Assembly: GCA_002478115.1 (NCBI GenBank)
Contig: DLMH01000196.1
Span: forward strand, 1-64,000
Source: Candidatus Acidiferrum typicum
GTDB lineage: Bacteria > Acidobacteriota > Terriglobia > Acidiferrales > UBA7541
Reading direction: 5' to 3'
DNA: 64,000 bases
In this document: positions 56,281 through 64,000 of the stretch, piece after piece
Position numbering within the stretch: position 1 is the first letter of the stretch
Layout: every line of letters begins with the position of its first letter
Made by a program: the position numbers and the translations under genes
Notes under the pieces: generated by a model
Database searches by the model: none
What the model was told of the DNA's origin: nothing
Seen by the model: the letters and a program-made list of their open reading frames with translations, nothing else

Positions 56281-59200
56281 ATGCGTTTGCGACTGAGAAC
56301 GAAACTGTTCCTGATATTCGGGCTGATGGGGTTGGCGGGATTCACGGCCCATTCGCAGCACTATGATCAGAAGCTCTTCGGTGAGATGCGTTGGCGCTGC
56401 ATCGGGCCGTTCCGCGGCGGGCGCACGGTGGCGATCAGCGGCGTGCCGCACGAGTCCAATGTGTATTACATGGCGGCGGTGAACGGCGGCGTATGGAAGA
56501 CAAGCGACTTCGGCAATACGTGGTTTCCCATCTTTGACGACCAGCCTTCGGGTTCCGTCGGGGCGCTGGCGGTGGCGCCTTCCAACCCGGACATTGTCTA
56601 TGTGGGGAGCGGTGAAGGGTTGCAGCGTCCAGACCTTGCCGTGGGCGACGGCGTGTACAAGTCGAGCGATGCGGGGCGTACCTGGACGCACCTGGGTTTG
56701 CGCGACGCCCAGCAGATCACCGCCATCGTGATCGATCCGAAGAATCCCGACCGCGTGTTCGTTGCCGCGGAGGGTCATCCCTATGGCCCGAATGCGGAAC
56801 GCGGCGTTTTTCGGTCGCTGGATGGCGGGAAAACATTCGAGAAGGTCCTTTATAAGGATGAGAATACCGGCGCGGCGGACCTGGTGATGGATCCTGCCAA
56901 TCCGCAGATACTCTATGCGGCGCTGTGGGCCGCGCGCGTGGCGCCATGGGAAATTCGCAGTGGCGAGTCGTTCGTCATACCGGGCAGCGGACTCTACAAA
57001 TCCACCGATGGCGGTACGACGTGGCAACCGCTCACAAAAGGCTTGCCAACGGGCGAAGACGGCCTGGCGCGCATTGGCATTGCCATCGCTCCCAGCGATC
57101 CCCAAGTCGTGTACCTGACCGTCGAATCGAAAAACAAGGGCGCGGGAATTTATCGCTCGGAGGACGCGGGAGGGAACTTTCAGTTGGTGAATTCCGATCA
57201 CCGCATCGGCGGGCGTGGGCCGGGGGCCATGGGCATTGCCGTCGCGCCAGACAATCCCGACGTGATTTACGTGGCCAACACAACCACCTGGAAATCCACG
57301 GATGGCGGGAAAACGTTTGTCGGCTTCAAGGGCGCGCCGGGGGGCGACGATTACCAGCACATCTGGATCAGCACAGAGCACCCTCAAATCATGGCGCTGA
57401 GCGCCGATCAGGGAGCGGCGATCAGCGTGAATGGCGGCGCAACCTGGAGCACGTGGTACAACCAGCCGACCGCGCAGTTTTATCACGTCACCACGGACAA
57501 TCGTTTTCCCTATTGGGTTTATGGCGCGCAACAGGAAAGCGGCAGCGCCGCCACTCAGAGCCGCAGCGACTACGGCGAGATCACCTTCCGCGAATGGAGC
57601 CTCCCAGGCGTGCAGGAATACGGCGACATCGCCGTTGATCCCGTGGACCCCAACATTCTTTTCGGCGGGCGCATCACGCGCACGAATCAGGCGCTTGGCG
57701 AAGTGGCGGACGTTACGCCGGAGCCCATCCGGCGCGGCGAGTATCGCTACAACCGCACGCTGCCGATCGTGTTTTCGCCGTTCGATCCCAAGACGCTTTA
57801 CTTTGCCGCGAACGTCCTCTTCAAGACCACCGACCAGGGGCGCAGTTGGTCCATCATCAGCCCGGATTTGACGAGAGAATCGTATGAAGCACCGGCGAAT
57901 CTCGGCGCGTTCAGCGCGGGCGATCCGGAAAAAGGCAAACATCGCGGCACGATTTATGCCCTCGCGCCCTCATTTAAAGAGCCGGACACACTCTGGGCGG
58001 GCACCGATGACGGGCTGATCCAACTGACGCGCGACGCCGGCAAGACCTGGAAGAACGTCACGCCGCCGCAACTGAAACCGTGGAGCAAGGTCTCTATCAT
58101 CGAGGCTTCGCATTTCGATGCCGGCACTGCTTACGCCGCCATCAACAGCTTCCGCCTGGACGATCTGCGCCCGCACATCTACCGCACGCGCGATTTCGGC
58201 GCCACGTGGCAGGAGATTACCGCGGGCATAGCGGGAAATGCGCCATCGAACGTTGTTCGCGAAGATCCGGCGCGGAAGGGTTTGCTGTTTGCCGGGACGG
58301 AAACGTCCGTTTATGTCTCGTTCAATGACGGCGATTCCTGGCAGCCGCTGCAGTTGAACCTGCCGCACACCTCCATGCGCGACCTGGTGATCCATGGCGA
58401 CGATCTGGTAGTCGGCACGCATGGCCGGTCGTTCTGGATCCTCGACGACATTACGCCGCTGCGCCAAATTAGCGACGAGGTGGCCAAGGCGCCCGTTTAT
58501 TTATTCGCACCGCAGGAAGCCATTCGCTGGCGCTGGAACCGCAATCCCGATACGCCCTTGCCGCCGGAAGAGCCCGCAGGAAAAAATCCGCCGGACGGCG
58601 CCATCTTTGACTACTTCCTCGGAAACGCCACGAAGAACGTTGTGAAACTGGAAATCCTGGATGATGCGGGCAGCCTGGTGCGCCGCTACACCAGCGCCGA
58701 CACGCCAGAATCCCTGGAGAAACTCGCTGCGGAACATCCCATCCCGATGTATTGGGTGCGGCCAACGCAAATTCTTTCCGGCGCCGCGGGTACGCACCGC
58801 TTCGTCTGGAATCTCCACTACACGCCGCCAAAAGCGCTCGAATATGAATTCCCCATTTCCGCGATCCTTCGCGACACCCCGAAGTATCCCCTGGGCGCAT
58901 GGGTGCTGCCGGGAAATTACACGGTAAGGCTCACCGTGGACGGTAAGAGCTATACGCGGCCGCTGACAGTGAAGATGGACCCGCGCATCAAGACGCCGCT
59001 GGAGGACCTGCGCAAACAGCGCGAAATGCAATTGGGCGCGTCCGAGGGGATGGACGAGAGCTACGAAGCGCTCGAGCAGGCCGATTCCGTCCGCGATCAA
59101 TTGAAAGAAATTGCGCCGATAGCGCAGGGCAAGGCCAAGAACAAAGCCAAGGCCAAGTTGACGGAGGAGATTGCCTCTTTAGATAAGCGATGCGCGGAGC

Positions 59201-59526
59201 TCGAAGGAGCCACGCAGCGCTCCTTCTTTGGCGTGCCCCCAATTGGGAAGCAGCCGGAAAACTTCTCGACCCTCAATCAACATTACGCCGCGATTCTGGC
59301 CGTTGCCGGCAGCGCGGATGCCGCGCCAACCACACAGGCAACGGCAGTGGACCAGGAACTCGATGAGCAAGCCACGATACTGCGCAAGCAGTGGAGCGTG
59401 CTGCGGGAAACTGAAATTCCGACTCTGAACAAAGATCTGAAGAAGGCGGGTTTGCCTACCATCGACCCGAAGAAGCCCCTGAGCGAAGAGCTGGGCGGCG
59501 CGTCGGACGGGGACGACGAGCCGTAG
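56281..59526 (+). CDS. Large exported BNR/sortilin-like beta-propeller protein
   Basis: 1081 residues from the ATG with GGGGGA upstream; signal peptide LRTKLFLIFGLMGLAGFTAHSQ. Many BNR/Asp-box repeats are present (SDAGRTWTHLG, STDGGTTWQPL, SEDAGGNFQLV, STDGGKTFVGF, TTDQGRSWSII, TRDAGKTWKNV, TRDFGATWQEI), the layout of two propellers as in VPS10/sortilin-like proteins. The last 300 residues are an Ig-like strand region and an alpha-helical, charged tail (EMQLGASEGMDESYEALEQA). Such proteins are common in Acidobacteriota and Bacteroidota; carbohydrate or peptide binding is possible. GC-rich third positions create a long open minus-strand shadow. Confidence 0.88.
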   Translation: MRLRLRTKLFLIFGLMGLAGFTAHSQHYDQKLFGEMRWRCIGPFRGGRTVAISGVPHESNVYYMAAVNGGVWKTSDFGNTWFPIFDDQPSGSVGALAVAPSNPDIVYVGSGEGLQRPDLAVGDGVYKSSDAGRTWTHLGLRDAQQITAIVIDPKNPDRVFVAAEGHPYGPNAERGVFRSLDGGKTFEKVLYKDENTGAADLVMDPANPQILYAALWAARVAPWEIRSGESFVIPGSGLYKSTDGGTTWQPLTKGLPTGEDGLARIGIAIAPSDPQVVYLTVESKNKGAGIYRSEDAGGNFQLVNSDHRIGGRGPGAMGIAVAPDNPDVIYVANTTTWKSTDGGKTFVGFKGAPGGDDYQHIWISTEHPQIMALSADQGAAISVNGGATWSTWYNQPTAQFYHVTTDNRFPYWVYGAQQESGSAATQSRSDYGEITFREWSLPGVQEYGDIAVDPVDPNILFGGRITRTNQALGEVADVTPEPIRRGEYRYNRTLPIVFSPFDPKTLYFAANVLFKTTDQGRSWSIISPDLTRESYEAPANLGAFSAGDPEKGKHRGTIYALAPSFKEPDTLWAGTDDGLIQLTRDAGKTWKNVTPPQLKPWSKVSIIEASHFDAGTAYAAINSFRLDDLRPHIYRTRDFGATWQEITAGIAGNAPSNVVREDPARKGLLFAGTETSVYVSFNDGDSWQPLQLNLPHTSMRDLVIHGDDLVVGTHGRSFWILDDITPLRQISDEVAKAPVYLFAPQEAIRWRWNRNPDTPLPPEEPAGKNPPDGAIFDYFLGNATKNVVKLEILDDAGSLVRRYTSADTPESLEKLAAEHPIPMYWVRPTQILSGAAGTHRFVWNLHYTPPKALEYEFPISAILRDTPKYPLGAWVLPGNYTVRLTVDGKSYTRPLTVKMDPRIKTPLEDLRKQREMQLGASEGMDESYEALEQADSVRDQLKEIAPIAQGKAKNKAKAKLTEEIASLDKRCAELEGATQRSFFGVPPIGKQPENFSTLNQHYAAILAVAGSADAAPTTQATAVDQELDEQATILRKQWSVLRETEIPTLNKDLKKAGLPTIDPKKPLSEELGGASDGDDEP

Positions 59527-59552
59527 CGAATTGCAGAGAAGCTGCGATTCTT

Positions 59553-59652
59553 TGTCATCCCGAGGGAAGCGAGGGATCTGCTTTTCTCAAGGGGCCAGTG
59601 AAAAAGCAGATTCCGAGCCCCGTCCAAAAAGCGGACGGATCTCGGAATGACA
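59553..59652. repeat. Palindromic repeat R3 (100 bp)
   Basis: TGTCATCCCGAG at left and CTCGGAATGACA at right are inverted repeats with one mismatch. Inside, CTGCTTTT/AAAAGCAG and CGTCC/GGACG pair too, so the whole forms a long branched hairpin. It lies between convergent genes 26 bases after each end and can act as a bidirectional terminator. The CGGAATGACA box is shared with element copies A to C. Confidence 0.75.
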
Positions 59653-59678
59653 TTTACTTGGATTTTTCGGCGAAACGC

Positions 59679-60437
59679 TTAGTGCAGATACTTCTGGAAA
59701 AACGCGCTGATGCGCTGGGCCGCGTCGGCGGCTGCTTCTGCGCGATAACCCTGTTTGTTGTTGGGATTCTGAAAGGCGTGGCCGGCGCCATCGTAAATCT
59801 TGATGTCCGTGGGTTTGCCGGCGGCCTTCATGGCCGCTTCAAAAGCGCGTACATCCGTCGGAGGAATGCCTTGATCATCGGCGCCGAAATTCCCCTGCAC
59901 CGGCGCGTGAATCTTGGCGATGTTTGCCGGATCACTGGGCAGCGAGCCATAATTCACCACGCACGCCGCCAACTTGGGCTGGTCCTCCGCCAGCTTGATG
60001 GACCAACTGCCGCCCATGCACCAGCCGACCGAGCCGATTTTCCCGGCGTCCACATCGGGCCGTGAGGCGAGATACGCAAACGCGGCTTCCAGGTCGCGCA
60101 GGCCGCGATCGTCCGCCAGGCCGCGCATCAGGATGTGCGCATCATCGGGATTCGCCGCCACTTTGCCCCGATAGAGATCCACGGCCAGGACGACGTAGCC
60201 TTGCCCCGCGTATTTCTGGGCCTGCTCCTTCACCCAGTCGTTCAACCCCCACCATTCGTGAATCACGATGATGGCGGGATGCTTTCCGTCGCCCTCCGGC
60301 AGTGCCAGATACCCATTCACCGTGTCGCTGCCACTTTTGTAACTCACGGGCTCCGTCTTCACGGAGCCCGCATGCAGGGCCAGGCTCAGGGCAAGAAAGC
60401 TCAACGTCAGAACCGGAAGGAAGAATCTGCGATTCAT
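59679..60437 (-). CDS. Exported dienelactone hydrolase family protein
   Basis: 252 residues with signal peptide FLPVLTLSFLALSLALHAG. The catalytic triad of the family is visible: Cys in GSVGWCMGGSW, Asp in NFGADDQGIPP and His in YDGAGHAFQNP; VIHEWWGLNDWVKEQAQKYA carries the Glu that activates the Cys. Known members hydrolyse dienelactones from aromatic degradation, but exported forms have varied ester substrates. It follows the peroxiredoxin gene on the same strand by about 97 bases. Confidence 0.9.
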   Translation of the reverse strand: MNRRFFLPVLTLSFLALSLALHAGSVKTEPVSYKSGSDTVNGYLALPEGDGKHPAIIVIHEWWGLNDWVKEQAQKYAGQGYVVLAVDLYRGKVAANPDDAHILMRGLADDRGLRDLEAAFAYLASRPDVDAGKIGSVGWCMGGSWSIKLAEDQPKLAACVVNYGSLPSDPANIAKIHAPVQGNFGADDQGIPPTDVRAFEAAMKAAGKPTDIKIYDGAGHAFQNPNNKQGYRAEAAADAAQRISAFFQKYLH

Positions 60438-60533
60438 GGATCACCCCTCAAAGGAAAAGGCTCCGAAACTCTAACCCATCTCGGAGCCCGAAGCCAAGGT
60501 GCTCGAAAGAGAGTAAAGTCAGGCCTGTCGAAA

Positions 60534-61088
60534 TTACTTTTGCAGTCCGTCAATCGCCGCGAGCACGTCGTCGCTGTGCGTCTTCACGTCCACATCGGTC
60601 CAGACTTTTCGCACCGTGCCGCTCGGATCGATCAGGAAGGTGTGACGGGCGGAGAGCTTGGCGACACCCAGGTTCATGATCGAATCGTATTTCTCGGAGA
60701 CTTCCTTTTTGGTGTCGGCCAGCAGCTTGAAGTTCAGCCCTTCCTTGGCGCAGAACTCCTGGTGGCTCTTTTCATCCTGGACGCTGACGCCGAGGATGAC
60801 GGCATTCTTGGCGTCGTACTTGGCCAAGTCGCGCTGGAAATTGTGAGCTTCGATGGTGCAACCGGTGGTCATGTCCTTGGGATAGAAGTACAGCACCACC
60901 CATTTGCCCTTGAAATCGTGCAGGCTGATGGCCTTGCCTTCCTGATTATTCAGCGTGAAGTCCGGCGCGGCGGAACCCACTGCCGGCGCCTTGTCCCCGG
61001 CGCGCGCGGTGAAGCTATAGAGAGCGACAATTCCGATCACGGCAATCACGGCAACAGCAACGATAAGCATGCGTACGTTCCTCATCAT
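60534..61088 (-). CDS. PrxQ/Bcp-like peroxiredoxin, exported or anchored
   Basis: 184 residues with an N-terminal helix (MLIVAVAVIAVIGIVALYS) that keeps the enzyme in the periplasm or membrane. The thioredoxin-like core has GSAAPDFTLNNQEGKAISLH and the peroxidatic Cys in YPKDMTTGCTIEA; the usual TPGC is TTGC here. A likely resolving Cys lies in QEFCAKEGLNF. It removes peroxides next to a set of c-type cytochromes. Directly before the start codon lies an 11-base G run and an 8-base T run (coding strand), which make the translation start unusual. Confidence 0.88.
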   Translation of the reverse strand: MMRNVRMLIVAVAVIAVIGIVALYSFTARAGDKAPAVGSAAPDFTLNNQEGKAISLHDFKGKWVVLYFYPKDMTTGCTIEAHNFQRDLAKYDAKNAVILGVSVQDEKSHQEFCAKEGLNFKLLADTKKEVSEKYDSIMNLGVAKLSARHTFLIDPSGTVRKVWTDVDVKTHSDDVLAAIDGLQK

Positions 61089-61107
61089 CCCCCCCCCCCA
61101 AAAAAAA
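61089..61107 (-). promoter_or_regulatory. Homopolymer tract at the peroxiredoxin start codon
   Basis: On the coding strand eight T are followed by eleven G, ending at the ATG of the peroxiredoxin gene. The G-run is the only possible Shine-Dalgarno-like sequence. Such runs slip in replication and can change distance to the start codon. Confidence 0.6.
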
Positions 61108-61206
61108 TTAGCAGAATTGGCCCTGGTTGGTTACGAGAATGAGATGCGCTGGCGGGCTGGATGGCTACAGCGAAGTTTGTGGGAATCCTGGGTGCGGCTA
61201 GAGCGG

Positions 61207-61629
61207 TTACTTCTTGACTTCCAGGGGTTTCGCCGCCGGCGCACTGTGCTTGGCGTAACGCTTGGCCTCAGGGCTGCGGGGGGTCCAGTCCTCGGGAGGA
61301 AAGGAAACCCGCCAGAAGCGCGCGTTGGGGCGGGCAAATTCGATCCCGATTTCCGGTATCTGCTCTTCCCCGGGGTTGATGTCTTTCACGGTACAGACGA
61401 GATCTTCGCCGGTCCCCACATGGTTGACACTCAAAACCTGCCCAACGATCACAGGTTCACGAAGCAAGATCAGGGCACCGTGGGCATTCACCACCAGGGT
61501 CGTGGCGCGTTCGTTGAACGCCGAGCCGTTGGCACGCTCGCCGGAAACGATGATGGACACGGACAGGACGATGCGCTGGCTGCGGCGCTGATGGGCGACC
61601 CCTCCCGGGCGCGCATTCTGCGTGATCAC
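61207..61629 (-). CDS. PilZ-domain protein
   Basis: About 140 residues. I chose the GTG at 61629, preceded by AGGAGG (61641-61646, 11 bases); a TTG at 61635 is closer to it, and the frame is open up to an ATG at 61788. The PilZ core has the c-di-GMP-binding RRSQR near the start and a beta-barrel (TLVVNAHGALILLREPVIVG, VCTVKDINPGEEQIPEIGIE, then FARPNARFWRVSFPPEDW). The usual second motif DxSxxG is replaced by NAHGAL, so c-di-GMP binding is likely but not certain. It may control the glycan export or motility genes around it. Confidence 0.8.
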   Translation of the reverse strand: MITQNARPGGVAHQRRSQRIVLSVSIIVSGERANGSAFNERATTLVVNAHGALILLREPVIVGQVLSVNHVGTGEDLVCTVKDINPGEEQIPEIGIEFARPNARFWRVSFPPEDWTPRSPEAKRYAKHSAPAAKPLEVKK

Positions 61630-62255
61630 GCTCAAGGCTCCCTCCTGGGAGTATCTGCTTGCATGAGAAGAGCCAATGGAGCGCGGGCACTGTGAAACGA
61701 TGCCGGAGCTGCCGAAGATGAGCAAACTCTGAGCCACGGTTCCGCGACCCCTTGCCGCCGTGAAGCCATTCGTGGGAATCGCCTGCATTTATGGGAGTAA
61801 CGCGAGCTTTGGCTCCTCAGGAATGGACGCTTTCCGCGCGGAAAGCAACGCCAAGGCACGGTGACTGGAGAAGTAACAAATTTCTGCAGGAAGAAGTCCC
61901 AGCGGGAAGAGAAGCGGCAATGTGCGGAATCGGGACGGGTTGTGCCAACCAGGGAATGGCTACGGCCAGTGTTACAGGTCGCAGCAAGTAATCAGTGGAA
62001 TCGTCGGCAAGGCATTGCTGTCCTCCATGGTCATCAATCTTCAATGTTTCTCCATCGATTTGTTTCTTCGCACGTCCCCTCTTCGCCACGCTGTGCAGGT
62101 ATCCGGGGAGTGTCGGATAGACCACCTTCGGAACTCCGCGAAACAGCGGGCGTACTATCCTCTACAATACTAAGGCAAGGTATGCAGGGTTCGGTGCCGC
62201 GACGCTCTTCGCGCTGAATCCTCTTCAACACCAATAGTGTCTCCATCGAGCGCCA
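61630..62255. other. Intergenic stretch upstream of the last gene
   Basis: About 620 bases. Part of it is open upstream of the PilZ start. I see no gene, tRNA or known riboswitch; several short complementary stretches near 61930-61990 could fold. The promoter of the glycosyltransferase gene should lie near 62150-62240 but is not clear. Confidence 0.35.
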
Positions 62256-63965
62256 ATGCCGGATATAGATTTCTCCTCTTTAAGCCCAATCACTGAGCCG
62301 GGCATCGCTATCCTGGTTGCACTGCTGGCGTGCCTGCTGGCCTTCGTCTGGCCGAAGGGGTCGGAGCGTGTGTTCCGCGCGGTGGAAAGACCACTTTCCC
62401 GCTTTGCGGCGCACAAGATTCTGGCGGTCGTCACGATATTCTTTGCGGTTCTGGCGGTTCGCCTCGCTCTTCTCCCGCTGGTTCAGGTTCCCACGCCCGG
62501 CATTCACGACGAATTCAGCTACCTGCTTTTGGGGGATACCGTGGCGCACGGCCGGCTGGCCAATCCGACCCATGTGATGTGGCGAAGCTTCGAAACGTTC
62601 CACGTGTTGTGGTTTCCCACTTACGCTTCGAAGTATCCGCCGGCGCAAGGGGCGGTACTCGCGCTGGGGCAATTGCTGGGTCATCCGTGGATTGGCGTGC
62701 TGCTGAGCGCGGCCGCCATGTGTGCCGCCATCGTCTGGATGTTGCAGGCGTGGATGCCCGCGCGGTGGGCATTTCTCGCCGGCGTCCTGGCAGCCATCAA
62801 GCTTTGCATTGTCTGTTACTGGATGAATAGCTATTGGGGCGGCGCGGTTGCGGCGTTTGCGGGCGCGCTGGTCCTTGGTGCGCTGGCGCGTATCTTGCGG
62901 CGCCCGACAATCACGCTCAGTGTCTTGCTCGGCCTTGGCATAGCAATTCTTGCCAACAGCCGGCCCTACGAAGGCTTGTTCTTCTGCCTTCCCGTGGCGT
63001 TTGTGCTGCTCCGCTGGATTCTTGGAAAAACAAAATACGGCCGGACCTGGCCTCAGCCTGCCCTGCGTGTTGTCCTTCCCGTTCTTGTAATCCTGCTGGC
63101 GACGTTTCTGTTCATGGGCTATTACAACTGGCGCGTGACCGGCAGCCCGTTCGTGCCTCCGTTTGTTACCGCGGCCCACACCTACGAGCGCTTCGCCAAT
63201 TTCATCTGGCAGAAACCCGCGCCCATGATTCACTACAACAATCAGGAAATGGAACTGTTTTACAACGAGTGGGCGCGCAGCAACTACACTCGCACGTGGG
63301 ACACTTTGGAAGACGTGAGCGTGGACAAGCTGTATCGATGCCAGGCGGTCTACACCTGGCTGGCGCTGCTGCTCGTTTTGCCCGGGCTGCTTTTTCTGTA
63401 CCGCGACAAACGCATGCGATTTCTTCTCGTGATTCTGCTCTTTGTGCTTCTGGCCTATTTCGTTACCACCTGGCCGAATCCACATTACATTGCCCCGGTC
63501 ACGTGCATCCTCTTCGGGGTCATCGTCCAGGCCATGCGCCACCTGCGGCAGATGCGCCTTTGGAAGCGGCCCGTCGGCGCGGCTCTTTCGCGCGCCGTCG
63601 TTTTGCTCCTAATTCTCGATGTTTCGCAATTCGCGGCCACCGGCTATGGTGATCCGATGGGTTGGGGCGGAGGCGGATTGCAGCGGCGCGTGGAAATCCA
63701 GAAGCAGCTTGACCATACTCCCGGAAAACACCTCGTGATCGTTAACTATGAGGGTGTGCATAGCTTCCATGACGAGTGGGTTTACAATGGCGCGGACATT
63801 GATGGCTCGAAAGTGGTTTGGGCGCGCGATCTTGGCCCGGAACAGAATGCGAATTTGATCAACTACTTCAAGGATCGCACCGTCTGGATCGTCAAAGCGG
63901 GCATTGAAAGCGCGCCGCTGGCTCACTTTACCGAAGATTCCTCTAGCGCGCCCCCCGCGCCCTGA
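62256..63965 (+). CDS. GT-C-type membrane glycosyltransferase, hypothetical substrate
   Basis: 569 residues with about eleven helices (AILVALLACLLAFVW, LAVVTIFFAVLAVRLALLPL, VLLVLPGLLFLYRD, FLLVILLFVLLAYFVTTW and others). The first periplasmic loop has PGIHDEFSYLLLGDTVAHGR, with a DE(F) acidic motif as in ArnT/PMT_2 enzymes, and a later KYPPAQGAVLALGQLLGHPW. The C-terminus is soluble and periplasmic (GPEQNANLINYFKDRTVWIV). It probably transfers a sugar from a polyprenyl phosphate to an outer target. No partner gene is beside it in the window. Confidence 0.82.
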   Translation: MPDIDFSSLSPITEPGIAILVALLACLLAFVWPKGSERVFRAVERPLSRFAAHKILAVVTIFFAVLAVRLALLPLVQVPTPGIHDEFSYLLLGDTVAHGRLANPTHVMWRSFETFHVLWFPTYASKYPPAQGAVLALGQLLGHPWIGVLLSAAAMCAAIVWMLQAWMPARWAFLAGVLAAIKLCIVCYWMNSYWGGAVAAFAGALVLGALARILRRPTITLSVLLGLGIAILANSRPYEGLFFCLPVAFVLLRWILGKTKYGRTWPQPALRVVLPVLVILLATFLFMGYYNWRVTGSPFVPPFVTAAHTYERFANFIWQKPAPMIHYNNQEMELFYNEWARSNYTRTWDTLEDVSVDKLYRCQAVYTWLALLLVLPGLLFLYRDKRMRFLLVILLFVLLAYFVTTWPNPHYIAPVTCILFGVIVQAMRHLRQMRLWKRPVGAALSRAVVLLLILDVSQFAATGYGDPMGWGGGGLQRRVEIQKQLDHTPGKHLVIVNYEGVHSFHDEWVYNGADIDGSKVVWARDLGPEQNANLINYFKDRTVWIVKAGIESAPLAHFTEDSSSAPPAP

Positions 63966-64000
63966 ACGGGGCAAATTTCGCGCGGGCAGACCTTCGAGCA

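Noticed and set aside
57311..57318. AAACGTTT site
   Set aside because: Inside the BNR-repeat coding region, far from a promoter; likely chance.
56155..57942. Long minus-strand open frame (595 codons)
   Set aside because: It is the complement of the BNR-repeat gene, has Arg/His-rich composition without domains, and arises from GC-rich third positions.
61860..62000. c-di-GMP riboswitch near the PilZ gene
   Set aside because: The stretch can fold, but the conserved GEMM core was not found.
62280..63542. Minus-strand open frame of 420 codons
   Set aside because: Lies wholly inside the membrane glycosyltransferase gene on the other strand; Gln/Arg/His-rich, no helices or domain.
1..64000. CRISPR array, rRNA genes, complete insertion sequences or prophage
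   Set aside because: No regularly spaced direct repeats, rRNA or transposase genes were seen; only a truncated integrase is present.

Overview
The window looks like a chromosome segment of an Acidobacteriota bacterium (inference from gene content, no 16S present). The clues are an Oar-type TonB-dependent receptor with a carboxypeptidase-regulatory N-terminus, ASPIC/UnbV-FG-GAP proteins, PD40/TPR proteins, very large BNR-repeat proteins, Tat-exported glycosidases, and GC-rich coding with many short dispersed repeats.

Region 1 (1-17.2 kb) is a plant-polysaccharide (arabinan/hemicellulose) utilisation locus: the end of an ASPIC/UnbV protein, a large TonB-dependent receptor, a GH43-GH51 operon on the minus strand, TPR and PD40 proteins, an M1-type metallopeptidase and a GH31 glycosidase. 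The receptor, the GH43-GH51 operon and the GH31 gene each have an AAACGTTT-centred LacI-type operator placed on their promoter, which points to one sugar-responsive regulon. Decay is visible: a tsaE remnant, a frameshifted exported protein and a broken hexuronate-type MFS transporter.

Region 2 (17.3-20.0 kb) is the scar of a mobile element: the MFS remnant is fused to a 5'-truncated tyrosine recombinase that abuts the 3' end of a tRNA-Pro gene. It is followed by tRNA-like hairpins and a two-gene PIN-domain toxin-antitoxin module with its own sigma70 promoter and operator-like palindrome.

Region 3 (20-25 kb) holds an exported M20 amidohydrolase and a UPF0182 membrane protein. Region 4 (25.4-36.6 kb) is a redox module. 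A sensor kinase with two periplasmic CxxCH motifs and an NtrC-type regulator (minus) face a plus-strand operon: small membrane protein, cNMP-binding protein, Rieske protein, cytochrome b, a nine-CxxCH cytochrome and a small cytochrome c. A good sigma54 -24/-12 element and TGACA/TGTCA palindromes sit between the two, so the kinase-regulator pair probably drives the quinol-oxidising complex. A propeller-dihaem protein and MsrP follow, with two gene relics between and before them.

Region 5 (36.6-51.6 kb) carries an orphan higA whose higB partner has been gutted by a repeat, a lipoprotein, a P1B-type ATPase, a surface-glycan gene cluster and the conserved amidase-gerM-rph-rdgB-nth operon. A previously unrecognised (to me) family of ~197-bp terminal-inverted-repeat elements, five copies in one orientation, separates the minus-strand transcription units here and lies downstream of GH51 in region 1. 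Region 6 (51.6-64 kb) holds an APC permease, an S9 peptidase, a pilin-like protein, a BNR-repeat protein, a dienelactone hydrolase, a PrxQ-like peroxiredoxin behind a homopolymer tract, a PilZ protein and a GT-C-type membrane glycosyltransferase.
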